Below, piece after piece: positions 1-11,719 of a stretch of DNA of 64,000 bases. The translations under genes were made by a program, and so were the position numbers. The notes under the pieces are model-generated. The model had not been told where the DNA came from. It did no database searches and saw nothing but the letters and a program-made list of their open reading frames with translations. This DNA comes from Fusarium oxysporum f. sp. lycopersici 4287 (lineage: Eukaryota; Ascomycota; Sordariomycetes; Hypocreales; Nectriaceae). The DNA lies in the NCBI RefSeq assembly GCF_000149955.1, contig NC_030994.1, forward strand, positions 2,596,366 to 2,660,365, read 5' to 3'. How positions within the stretch are numbered: position 1 is the stretch's first letter; the number at the start of each line of letters is the position of its first letter.

Positions 1-788
1 CCTCAACCTGGAGTTTGTAATGCCAACCCCGTATTCTTCCATTGGTTCTTGTCATTGAGGAAAGGGGTGAAGAGAGAACTCAATAATGTCCATCAGGTGC
101 TCTGCCTTAAGTTGGGGCCGAGTTGTCGTCTCTCTCTCACAGTCTCTTGAGACCGAGCCGTGCACAAACCTCAGTATGGCAATCTCAGATATCTGCTTCA
201 ACCAAATCCTTAAGGCACTTGAAATAAAGGTACTAAATGTTTGACAACTCTGTGCTTTCTGTTCACACGTGACCATCTCAAGCGAAGATGCAATCTCCAA
301 AACTCCACCATCTACCCATATTGACACATAGGGCGCGCTTCCAGGGCGTCATCTCCACACAATGTCAAGATCGAAGTGATTATAGGGCGCGATTGACTAC
401 ATCTGTCGAAAAAATTTCACTCTTTGAAGTTTATAAAAGGCCATCGTAGAATATTTCGAACCAAACTGGCCTTTGTCACAGCCATGATGAATGTATTGTT
501 GCTTTCTCACCAACAATTCTGGCTTCTTGGCACAACATCCTGGCTAAGGCCAAGGACAGGGACGCTCTTGAGTAAATTTACAGCACGATGTACCCATTGG
601 ACTCATTCACCACGCCACCAAGTAACAGTTATACAGCACAAAAGATGTTCGGTTTGGCACAATATCATGCTATTATGGTATCTAACGATAAAAGGTATAC
701 AGGAGATTGGTTCTATGATATACGCTTCAAGTCAAGGCGTCTCTAATGTGCAAATGATAGAAACAAACTTCAGAACAAGACCACAGCT
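1..788. other. Intergenic, downstream of the first permease
   Basis: I recognise no gene here. The open frames are short and resemble no family I know. The right edge is the 3' flank of the minus-strand permease gene. A partial gene running off the left edge cannot be excluded, because the window starts abruptly. Confidence 0.5.
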
Positions 789-2683
789 TTACATGATCTT
801 GTTGAGGAAGCGTCGCCAAGCGGGCCAAGTGGCAACCTTGGCACGGTAGGCGTTGATCTCGTCCCAATTGTGCTCACGTCGACCAGTGTCAACATCGATC
901 TTGTCGATTGAGAGCCAACCCTCGCGCTTCCACAAGTAACCAATAGCCCAGAAGACAAGGACAACAGGCAAAGCGAGGTATGAGATGAAGAATCCCTCGA
1001 CAGTTCCCATACCAGATTCACCAGGAGGAGCAGTAATAGCAACATAGAACTATTGTCTTTGTTAGCATCATGGTTGTTTGAACGCGAAATACGATAACTT
1101 ACCTGAGCAATAAGGACGAGGCAGATGAGGCCGAGACTGATCCAGGAGCCGACGACACCAAAGGCGGCCCTGAAAGGAATCTCATCCAGAGTGTGGCCTT
1201 GTCGGGCCCAAGCCTTGCGGAAGCGAATGTGGGCAAGGCAGATAGAACCCCAAGTGAAAAGAGTCGAGAGACCAGAAAGAGCCAGGAGCCAGTCAAAAAT
1301 CTCTCCACCCTTGGGATCAAGGTTGACGAAAGCGATGAAACCCATGAGAATGTGGACAGCGACGGAAACAAGGGGGCGGCCACCACGATCGATGTAGGCG
1401 AACATCTTGGGAGCATATCCGTTCTGAGCCATGGCAGTCAGGGTACGGGAGCCACCGTAAACGCAAGACACACCAAGAGAAAGAACGGAGACAAGGATAA
1501 TGACGTTCATGAAGTGGGCGAGACCAGTAAGACCGGAGTACTCGCCGACAAGCACGAAAGGCGAGGCCTTGGCGTTGGAGTAACCGGAAATGTTGAGTCG
1601 GTCATCAGTGGACTTGATAAGAAGGCCGATGAAGAAGAGACCAAGAACGAAGAAGAGGGTGATACGCCAGAAAACCTGCTTGATAGCACCAGGGAGAGCC
1701 TTGGTGGGGTTCTCAGACTCAGCAGCGGCGAGACCAACAAGCTCAGTACCGGCAAAAGAGAAAGCAGCAGTGACGAAGACAGAGCAGAATCCCTTGAAAC
1801 CGTTCTTGAAGGCACCGGGGTCCTCTCTCCAGTAGCGTGTGCCCCAGTACTCGTTGTATCGACCGTTGGAAGGACCGCCACCACAGACGAGGACAAGAGA
1901 GATGAACATAAAAGCAACAGTAGCTCCGAGCTTGAGGCAAGATGACCAAAACTCTTCCTCGGCGTATCCAATACCACCAAAGATATTGATGAGGATGATG
2001 GCAACCAAGAAGATTGCAATGAAGATTCCAGGCGAGAGCTCATCATTCCAATATTCAATACAGACAGCACAGATTGTCAGTTCGAGTGGTAAAACGGTAG
2101 CCCATTGTGCGACATAGTTCCAACCCATGGCAAAACCCCAAGAAGGATCGATAAAGCGAGACGAGTAGATATAGAAACCACCAGACACAGGATACATGAC
2201 GGCAAGTTCACCGAGAGCGAAGACTATTAGACAGATGTTAGTTTTTTTGTTGGGAGTGTGGAGCGAAGTAAGTGTAACATACCAACGTTGAAGATCATAG
2301 CACCGATAATGATGAAGTCAATGAGAACAGATCCAGGACCCTTGAGCCAGCACGTTAGTATCAGACACGGACAGCATAGACGGGTAGCGACTTACGCCAG
2401 TGTAGAGGGCCTTTCCTGAACCGACGAAGAAACCGGCACCAATAGAACCACCAATGGCGATCATCTGAAGATGGCGAGGCTTCATACGACGATCAAGCTC
2501 ATTGTCACCAGTGTACTTGCGGCGCTGGAAGGACTCGAGAGTGAGACCATTCCGAGTCCAGTAGCTCTCCTCCTGGAAAGCGAAGCCGCCACCAGTCTGG
2601 ACATCGCCAGGGTGCTCAGTGACGGTGGTGCCCTTCTCTTGGGACACATTTGTCGGGTTGTCGCTGGAACTCTTTGATTCCAT
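789..2683 (-). CDS. General amino-acid permease (YAT/APC family), 4 exons
   Basis: Plasma-membrane amino-acid/proton symporter of the fungal YAT family, closest in feel to Gap1/INDA1-type general permeases. Exons on the minus strand: 2683-2396, 2340-2283, 2223-1103 and 1049-789, giving 1728 nt or 575 residues, the usual YAT size. The start ATG at 2683 (MESKSS) has A at -3. A cytosolic N-terminus of about 95 residues is followed by the TM1 motif [17 protein letters not shown] and then about 12 hydrophobic segments. Landmarks are [45 protein letters not shown] and the late motif [17 protein letters not shown]. The C-terminus ends [12 protein letters not shown]. Two GATA-type sites lie just upstream (2733-2738, 2801-2806), which would fit nitrogen control. 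The substrate range cannot be read from sequence. A 250-codon antisense open frame across exon 3 is a codon-bias shadow. Confidence 0.93.
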
Positions 2684-3400
2684 CTTGACGTTTCCCCTGT
2701 GGGTAACTCTTGTAGAGTCCGGGATTAAGGAATGATAAGAAAGGTCAAGTGACCTTGGTCTTTTGGAAGAAGAAGAAACGGTGATGGACGGAATCAACGG
2801 TTATCGACGAGGGAAACGAGTCTTCTTAAATATAAGTTGGAGGAGGGAGAAGACGACCCGGGGTCTCATTAGAGTCGGTGCGCTAGAGGCGAAGACGGCC
2901 GCCATAGTGGAAAGGATGGATTCGTTCGACTCGTGGTTCTAGTGAGGCCCCGGGTTTGACTAGGCTGCTGGGCAGGCCCCTAGTTTCCTGTACGTCGCCG
3001 ATCACCAACAAGTTGGAAGCTCTCAAGCGTAGAACTGCAGTGGAGAGGGTCCGAAGTGCCAAGAGCCGCGATACGGAGGAACATGGATGATTGGGGTAGG
3101 TCGAAAGATTCAGATGGCGGAGCGGAGTCCATCACCGACATACGACCAGGACAAGGCGAAGGGAAGGAAGGGGCAACAAGCTTCCGATTCGATAGATTCA
3201 ATATCGATGTCGCGGTTATGCACACCCCTTGTTTCGTGGGAAAGAACGACGCATGCAATGAGAATGAGATTTGGGAAGAGGCAACAGTAACAGCAAAAGG
3301 ACTGGGGAAGTCGCAGCCACGATCCATGCTTCCCGTGCCGCCTCATCAAAGCGCATGGAATTACTCTCTCTCTCTTACACCCCACAGGCTCACTTCTACC

Positions 3401-3570
3401 NNNNNNNNNNNNNNNNNNNNNNNNNNNNNNNNNNNNNNNNNNNNNNNNNNNNNNNNNNNNNNNNNNNNNNNNNNNNNNNNNNNNNNNNNNNNNNNNNNNN
3501 NNNNNNNNNNNNNNNNNNNNNNNNNNNNNNNNNNNNNNNNNNNNNNNNNNNNNNNNNNNNNNNNNNNNNN
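3401..3570. other. Assembly gap (170 N)
   Basis: A run of 170 N separates pyrimidine-rich sequence on the left (ending in repeated CTCT before the gap) from ordinary sequence on the right. The true length and content are unknown, and open frames reported across it are meaningless. Confidence 0.99.
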
Positions 3571-6078
3571 GCTCCTCGTAAGAAGGACTCGACCGTTTCT
3601 GAGACATTTCGTAGGCAATGACCAGGGGAAACAAGAGAGAGCTCAAGCCATGCAAGACGATCAACCTAATTCAAGGTAAAGTGGAGATTTGGAGAGGAAC
3701 GATATCCTTGAAAGACGCTAAACCTTACTCCACTTCCGAATGAAGGTACCGGTACATTGAAGAGGTACCTCCCGCTCCTGCCTGCCATACTTTGCCCCAT
3801 CGTCACTTCTGACATTGGTGAAAGGCAAATAATGCCCCTCTTTGGTTTCTTAATTCTTCTCAGGTTCATTGAGAAAAGCCGAGATCTAGCCATTGCTATC
3901 TTTGTAATCTTTTACTGAATGATACTCTTACCATACGAAAACTCTCATACAATCATCAACACATGATGAGACTCGGACCATGTTTTTTGACTCTTCTGGC
4001 ATCCAATATTAAACCTCAGCTGCCAAGCTTTCACTATCTCTCAGTCAGCAATAGACACATGCAATCGTGTATGCACAGAGCGAACTTTTGTTCCTCCTCA
4101 GAGATGCGTAGAGGTTTGGGGTCCGTAGGTAACCAACACCATGTGGCAGACATTGCGGAGACACAAGAAGAGCAATTACAGTGGAATCCTCCAATCAACA
4201 TTCCCATATAGGTATTCGGGCCAGATATCAACCTGACGCCGTTTCGGGAGTCTCTTGTTACCGAAACACTGGCTCAGTATGATTCCAAGCAGCTTGGCAT
4301 CGGTCTCGATGATACCCAAATTACCCATCTCGTACTGCCCCCACCTGCTCTCTTAGGTGATACTGTCACCTCATGTCAGTCTTTCGGTAACTCGTGTTCG
4401 ATATGAGACTGCCTGAATTGATCCCTTGGGGCCACTCGTGCTGTTCCTCGGTTTCACGACTCTTCACTCGTGCGATTCGCAGGTGATTTTAGAGTATGAC
4501 AGGGCTAATTGGCGCCTCCTACCACATCTTGCAGAACGTGACAGGGGGTGGGAAGCATGCCGAGAAAATAGCTTTCTTCTAGAAGGGTGGCGCAGTGACG
4601 AAGTGTGCATTACCTTGCTGTTTGGCTTCCCAATTGGCGCTAATGAAACCAAAAAGGACCTGCAGTCATCAGCACACGTCGATCGAACGAGTGAAAGGTT
4701 GATGAAGGGAAAGGTCAAAATGCTGAGTTGGTCGAAGTTTACAGACCCCGGGCATTTCCCACCGTGGTGCGACATCAGCTATCTTTGAGGAAGGGACTGC
4801 GATAACACCAACTCAACAGCAAAATCGCGGTTGCAAAACGGTCCCCAGCCCATGTTTCCCACTATTGATAGCGGTGCGCGGTTGTTTTTGCCGCCGCGGC
4901 AGCGGGCTTCCCAGAAAGCGTTCAGCTTCAAAGATGTACCTACAGTACATTACGTTTTATACTCCAGATTCTGAAATCTTGCTTTGAATCCCATCTACGG
5001 GGTAATACGTAACAGTTTGCTCTCAACTGCCTTACCCCGTGGGCAAATCGCCATGAATCTGGGGAGAGCTCCATCGTCCTCAGACAGAACCACCAGCAAC
5101 TGTCCTTTGAGGAAGTCGCTCAAAGTTTTGTACGTAATACAATTCTTCTGACGAGATTTTTGTGGCCATTGCTGTTGAGGCCCCGTTGTTTTGACTTGAA
5201 GCATGGAGCACGGGCATGACAAGGCCGGACATGACCGGCTGGGCACCCTGACAGTCCCCGCAAGACCAGTTCCAGCGTTATCAAATGTTGCCCCTGACCT
5301 TGCAAGTTATTGTGTCCATTACATGAAGACACGCGACTCAGCTTGAAGTGACAATAAGAGAACAGTCACCATATCAAACGGTAATCGATAACCGAGTTGG
5401 AAGCTTTTGTTAGTGTCTTTTGCATTACCCGTCCCGAGTCAGCCGATTTCACGGGCCGATGAGAGGAAAATTATTACCTGCAATAACCTGCGGCGCATTC
5501 TTCATTTGGCTGAAGAGCCGCAGGGGTTGTTTTAAGCATTAAGCTTACCTTCAATGAGCCACACCTGACAACCCAAAAGTCAGTGTGTAATTACCCTAGC
5601 TGCAGGTGCTACACTGTACAGTACATTGGATGGTAAACAGCGAGTGCTGACTGGCATGTGTTGGACTAATTCTCGGTTGATAGTTACTTGCAAAGCTTGT
5701 TACACTGACCAGTTACACAGCACCAGCTGCTCGAAGATGTCCTCTATTCATTAAGAAAGCCGGCACAGATCTGCTTTCTGCCAAAGCCAAGAGATACATC
5801 AAGCTTCACAACGCAAATGCAACCACCCATCGGAATTCCGATGCAATCTGGTGCAAATCAGTCAGCCTTGCATAATTTCTGGAAAACGTCGATACAGGGT
5901 AGCAATTCTGTCGTGTAGGTCAGCAATTTCGAAACTGTCGAATCAGAATGATATCTGACTCTGACGCGTATCTCGAGTGTTTAGTCCCAATACAGCAGGT
6001 TGGTTGAATCGGCCGCTGACCTTCCGCTCTAGGCATGTCTCTGCGCCGTAAAACTTTATTGCGGCGTGTCTTAGTCCC

Positions 6079-6152
6079 TTATCACTTGGCAATGGGTGAT
6101 AACGAGCTGTTACTTGTCGAGCAAGGGGCAAGTAAGCTGTTGCATATATAAA
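6079..6152 (+). promoter_or_regulatory. Inverted GATA pair followed by TATA box
   Basis: TTATCAC and GTGATAA form perfect inverted arms with a 10-base spacer (about 6079-6102). A TATATAAA box follows at 6145-6152. Closely paired HGATAR sites are the preferred target of AreA/Nit2-type GATA factors. About 42 bp past the TATA box an ATG (6194) opens a frame of only 22 codons, so the product, if any, is not identifiable. The site may serve a non-coding transcript or be the remains of a lost gene. Confidence 0.35.
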
Positions 6153-8407
6153 CCCCCAGTTCCGCCAAGACTCGAGCCAAGACTGTTTGCAAGATGACCG
6201 CTACACTTCAGGCTGTTCATACGCTACTTGCCTATGGTACAGAGTACCTAGGTACAGCATGAAGCTTACCCTATCTGCCTCGGTTACGTGACCTCCCGTC
6301 GATCCCGTCGCCCCTATCATCTCTGGGCTTTTCGACCCTGCAGCATGTAGCTGTACCTACGCCGTATTGCTCACGACCCTCCGACCAGACGCAAATGCCT
6401 CTGCAAATCATGTCGTCAGAAGACTAAGGCTGTTACGCTTAATGACCTGTTCGCCCCACGGATTGACCTTATCTAAACGACACCTCGCCCGCCGAATACA
6501 AATGCATCTAGAAGTTCCAAATCGCCAAGACGAACGAGTTGGCAGAAATCGGGGGTCGTGGGGTGGTCCTTGGCATTGGGGCTTGTTGCGGGCGCTGGTT
6601 ATGTCACGGTAACGCTGTGCTTTGGCCACTTCGGCGATGCCGCTGTTCGCGGTTGAACTCTGGGTATGTCGCAGTGGGATGCAGGGTAATTGAGATAAAA
6701 AATGCTATTGTCGAGCTCTGTCAAGCCATTGAACTAGGTGGTTATTCAGGCTAAGAGATGGTAGAGAGCTGGCTGTTCTATCTTTGGAAGATGTTGGTGT
6801 CTTGGCCAGATATTGTGCATGGCCAAGACGGATGGCTGTTCCAGGGTAAGAGGAGTAATCTCGCTGTCACATCTGATGCCTAGCACGCCGAGATTTTGGC
6901 AGAACAATGGAATTGTTCTTTTGGAGAAGTACACTTGATTGGCCATGAATTTGACTTCATTGCTTTAATTTTGTACAAGTCGATACCTGTCTTTCCGGGT
7001 ATGGTGAGTATGGTTTTATGTACATCCTGTAAATGGATGGTTCGAGAGTCACGACTTTTCAGCATTATATGGTAGTCCTTGGACAGCATGGGAAACTGCT
7101 CCTCCTCGCTGGCGAATTCATTGTTGAATGCGCTCTCTGGACCCGGTACGTATTCTCTAAGCATAGTAGCCACTCCTGTTATATTCAGCTTTATGTCTCC
7201 GGAAATAGTGCCCTTGAAGTCTCTCGAATGCTTGTTAAACTTTGTCATATTTCAGCGAGAAGTATCAAGCCAATGGATTGACAATGACTGTGTGGCCAAC
7301 TTGTCAAAGTCGGGATATGCGAGGACAGACAGATAAGGCCATCGACATACCAACCCATAGATATCCGCAATTGCTTGATAGCTTTAGCATCCAAGAGGAC
7401 CTGAGACTTGAACTTCACAGCCAATACTAGGTGTATAAAGAACCTAATATGCCCTCAATCTGGCTAAAAATTGTATTCCTATGACATACGGTCGCCGTTT
7501 TGAAAATGTAAACAGCCTCTCGAGGACACGAGTATCTGGTGCTGTTATTTCTAATAGAGAATGAGCCACCAAATAAGTGCCTCTGTGTTTCTGAAGGCCG
7601 AGATAACCTCAATGGCACAAACTATCCTTCAATACTGGTAGATGTATTCTACAATTGTATAGACTTCGCATTTGTTGTAAGTTTCCGCGACGTGGCTTGA
7701 GATGGGATGGTACGCCACGTACATACTTTCGCCGTGTTTTAGTAACTATTACACAGTCGGAGGAATACCTGACGTATTTCAGACTTACGCAACTCTTCTG
7801 GGGAGGGTTTCTATGACGTTTCTGTCTGGTCTATTGAAGTTGGACGTGGGAGAAAATCATTTAGAGATATCTGTCACCACCACTCATGCTCTCCATGCTT
7901 TAACGGTGGCCGATTTGCCGTTTAACTTACCAATAAGTCCGAGCTAACCTTAGCGTATCAAGCACTCCGTCGTGGTGCATTAGAACTTGGGATAAGTCGC
8001 CGTTCGAGAACTGGATTCTAGCAAACTATCATAAACACTGATAGAGCCAATACTCAACTCGTAGGCTTTGGCTAAATCAATGCAATGCAACTCTTTTGAC
8101 CCCGATTCAATAAGAACAGAATTCCCAAAAGATAGACAGACACTGATATCGTGGCATGTTGTATATCTTGTTGGACACAGATGATAGAGAGTGTTTGACA
8201 CATGGGCGTCAGGCAACGTGGAAATGATCGTATCAGAACGAGTTCCAATCCACTGGGTCGGTCTAGGCTTCCTGCAGAACGCCACCGGGACATGGGCCGC
8301 CCTCTGATGACATGAAGTATCTGAGCCTCCTACACCTACCTGATGTCGGACATTGCAGGGGATGCATGACACCGGAACCCCGCGCCGATGAGATACGGAA
8401 TGTCTCT

Positions 8408-9036
8408 CGATAGTCGACGTTATCATACTTCAAAATCTCGCCGGGTCGAAGTGATGATAAGAAAGGATTGACTTTTTATATCAAGAAAGTTGATAACACT
8501 TGCCTAAACACAGCCGAGTTATCACGTTTATCAGATGCTGAATCGAACATGTTGAGTACCGTTATGAAATTGCCTCACGGCAATGGACGCCAACTGAACT
8601 AACTCTAACTACCTCTCGCCGTTTTCCCCGATTCACCCCTCGCGGTACCCTTCCTCATTCACGTCAAAAGTGGCTTATCGCCCAACTCGCTGATACCATG
8701 CCTAGCTCGGCTCAGCTTCTCCTCACCATCGGCAGATAACCACGATAAGATCAAGATACCGAGCAGTGATTTCATCATCGGAAGCACATCCGTAGCGCCA
8801 CGGAGAGAGCTAAACTCAACTGTTATCGCATGAAATCCGCTCTAACCAATGGTTCCCAACCTCACGACGAGTCTCGACTGATAGACGCTCGAAAGCTAGC
8901 TCGTTCTGGTCTAGTCGAAGCTGGGGTAGAATCCGGGGTAACTTTAAGCACTCAGTGGGTGTCGTAAATGCCTGATAGCGTTTTGATAGCCTGTTTTTCT
9001 TTCATCCTCCTCCCTTGATGCTTGATATAGAGATAG
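8408..9036. promoter_or_regulatory. GATA-factor site cluster upstream of second permease
   Basis: By eye I count 14 HGATAR motifs on both strands: 8408, 8420, 8455, 8491, 8519, 8528, 8675, 8734, 8743, 8823, 8879, 8973, 8984 and 9031. With equal base frequencies about two would be expected in 629 bp. This is the expected signature of an AreA/Nit2-controlled, nitrogen-repressible promoter. An everted CCG-N8-CGG at 8790-8803 could bind a Zn2Cys6 regulator. A TATAAA box sits at 9157-9162, about 116 bp before the permease ATG. Confidence 0.65.
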
Positions 9037-9277
9037 CCCTCGCGGATACTTTCCCGTAGAATCCAATCACGATACGATCGTCATGTTTGTCAATTTCCCC
9101 AGACTTTTCGCCCCCCTAGCTCTACTAGACAGCTCCATCACGTCTGAGGAAAACAGTATAAAGACCTACGATCGCCGTCGTGCAGAAAAGATGGATCCCA
9201 GCAAGCTCCCACTCCAGGGTCTTATCTCCATACAACAGCTTACCTAAACCGAACTCCTTTTGATATTATCCTTCATC

Positions 9278-11285
9278 ATGCGTCGAGAAAGTATTCACGA
9301 TGTCAACATTCCAGCTGGGATGACAGAAAAGTCCCGCGGTTCGATGACGAAAGACGATGGTCTTGACCTTGCAGCTTCACGAAGCATTGATGAAGTTCAA
9401 GCTATTGAAATGCAAGAGGGCAAACATGGACAATTCCATCGATCCTTTACACCAAGACAAGTCCACGTAAGTCCTATAATCCAAAATCACTCACTCCACT
9501 AACATGAACTTTTCAAGATTATTGCTCTAGGTTCCAATATCGGTTCGGGTGTCTTCATCGCTACCGGAAAAGCCCTCGCGACTGGCGGTCCAGGAAACAT
9601 GGTGATTGCATATTTCATGGTGTGCACATGTGTCTGGGCTGTTCTACAATCGTTGTCAGAAATGACCATTGCGTTCCCTGTTTCAGGAAACTACATCGAC
9701 TACGCTGATCGTTGGGTTGATCCCGCTCTGGCTTTTGGAGCAGGTTTCGCCGAGTGGCTTGGTTCGTATACCTGAACTTGATTTTGAGACACGTATTCTG
9801 ACTGTTGATAGGTTGGACTGCTATTGTTTCTGCTGAGGCTGGTTTCTTCCATATCTTGGTAGGATATTGGTCTGGAGGCTCGTTTCCTTTGGCCGCATCA
9901 CGTAGGTTTCACTTATCAGCCCCCTTTGAATCCAACTAACGAGTCTTGTAGTCAGCATCTTCATGTTCGCCTGTCTCGTCATCTTTCTCCTCCCGAACAC
10001 CGTATTCGCCTGGTTTGAATATGTAACATCTCTGATCAAGATTTTCCTCTTCTTGATTATCATCACTCTCTCCTTGGCTTTAGTCCTTGGAGCTGGTCCT
10101 AATGGTTATGTTCATCACGGAGAGACATGGACTGACCTACCAGCATTCCTGAACGGCTTCTCTGTAAGTCTTGAAGTACACCCTTTTGACTTTACTCCTA
10201 CTAACAACTTTGCAGGGATTCGCCAACTGTGCACTCCTCGCTACCTGGGCTGTCGGCGATCAAGTCTTTATCGGTATCATGGGCGGTGAAGCCGAGAGCC
10301 CACGCTTCTCCCTCGCTCACGCCACCAAGCTCGTCCCCTTCCGAGTCAACTTCATCTACATGCTCAGCGTCGTCTTCATCACCCTTCTCGTTCCTTCCAA
10401 CGACCCTCGTCTTCTCGGTGGAGGTGGTGTTGCTGCATCACCCTTTGTCATTGCTGTCACAGACTCTGGAATTCCCGGTATCTCTTCGCTCCTGAACGCT
10501 GGAATGATCTGTGGTGTCCTCGCCATCGCTGCCGAATCTGTTTACCTCTCGTCACGAGTCCTGCGAACTATGGCCCATCAGGGTCTTATTTCTACACGTC
10601 TTGCACATGTCGATGATAAGGGACGTCCTAGACTTGCTTTGATCATTACCTCTGTTGTTGCTGTTGTTCTTGGATACATCCAACTTTCTTGTAAGTGAAT
10701 CATCAGAATTTGAGAGCATCACGACTAATATCGTTGCAGCTGGTGGTCTTACTGTCCTGAACTGGTTGATTTCCATTACAAGCGCCTCATTTTTCACAAA
10801 CTGGATCATCATCTCCTTCACCAACTACCGATTCCACTGTGCCCTGAAAGCCCAGAACGACAAACTCTTCTCAGAGACTTATGCTTGGAGATCGAGTGCC
10901 TGGCCCATTGCACCAGCATGGTTGATGCTCATCTCCCTCATGTTGCTGGTCTGCTGTATCTACTCTGGAATCAATCCTGTCGTAAGTTACCTATAAAAGG
11001 ATACTTCTCATGACAGTCTGTACGAAAGATTATCTAACTTATATATCACAGGGTGGTGCTGGCTTTTCTGCCTCCAACTTCTTCCAATACATGATTGGTG
11101 TTCTTGTCATCTTTGGCTTCACTGCTGGATACAAGGTCATCTTCCGAACTCCCTGGAGAGATCCTGCCACCGCCGACTGTCTTACCGGTCGACGACACTT
11201 GAGCGTCGAGGAGATCAAGCATCTCGATGAGTACTATGCTAAGCCCAAGTGGAGGCGCTTCCTCACTTATGTCCAACTGTGGTAA
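9278..11285 (+). CDS. Amino-acid permease (YAT/APC family), 7 exons
   Basis: Plasma-membrane transporter of the YAT family but clearly a different subfamily from the first permease. Exons: 9278-9466, 9518-9761, 9812-9901, 9952-10163, 10216-10690, 10740-10981 and 11052-11285, totalling 1686 nt or 561 residues. The start is ATG 9278 (MRRESIH). TM1 carries GSNIGSGVFIATGKALATGG. Further landmarks are LSEMTIAFPVSGNYIDYADR, DPALAFGAGFAEWLGW and MGGEAESP in the TM6 region. The tail ends in KPKWRRFLTYVQLW. The wording around TM2-TM3 recalls Agp2-like transporters of carnitine and polyamines, but I would not fix a substrate. Upstream is a very dense GATA cluster and a TATA box, so nitrogen-source control is likely. 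The gene converges on the Zn2Cys6 gene with a 434-bp gap. Confidence 0.92.
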
Positions 11286-11719
11286 ACACCACGTCTTGAA
11301 AGTTGTGTGATGTGTCGGGGTCTTGGGTACGGATGTATTCTATAGGTTTCGGAAACTATTCACAGCATACTATTAAAGTTTTCTCGCATTGGCCTCACCT
11401 ACATATAACCTCCATCTTCAGTGATGTGCTCGTGATTCATTTATGGAAGCAGGAAGCCATTCCATTATCAAAGCTACTGTGGGTAGTTCGAAAGAGCTAC
11501 AGCTATGTCACTGACTTAACTCACGATTTTAGAAGTTTATCTCGTTCCAGTGAAGAAGGAAAGAACTGGTCAGAAAGAAAGATGGCGAAAGGACGATCTT
11601 TGACGTCAACTTTCCACTCCGGGTGATAGAAGAGAACTCAACATACTGCCCAGCGATACAAGAAGTCCAATGATGAATCTCAATTATACTGTTTGTATTA
11701 AAATTGTACTTTTAGATAC

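Larger units (their letters stand above)
2684..8407. other. Long gene-free region between two divergent permeases
   Basis: About 5.7 kb with no gene I can recognise. Frames are short, interrupted and without family motifs. The part next to 2684 is the promoter of the first permease. A minus-strand open frame at 6880-7248 (122 codons, beginning directly after a stop) has fairly even codon use but no hit I recognise. It could be a decayed exon or chance. A promoter-like block lies at 6079-6152 (listed separately). No transposase, long terminal repeat or tandem array is visible, although the N gap could hide one. Confidence 0.5.

Noticed and set aside
1193..1945. 250-codon plus-strand open frame antisense to the first permease
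   Set aside because: It lies wholly within a conserved permease exon. Its Ser/Glu/Thr-rich composition is the mirror of biased codons and matches no family.
3056..3679. Open frames crossing the N run
   Set aside because: They depend on unknown bases and cannot be supported.
6361..6480. Possible zinc-cluster relic (RRKCLCKSCRQKTK in one frame)
   Set aside because: Only three cysteines, no second half of the motif and a stop soon after; resemblance too weak.
7980..8426. 148-codon minus-strand frame next to the GATA cluster
   Set aside because: No family resemblance; its 5' end overlaps the regulatory cluster and its codon use looks random.
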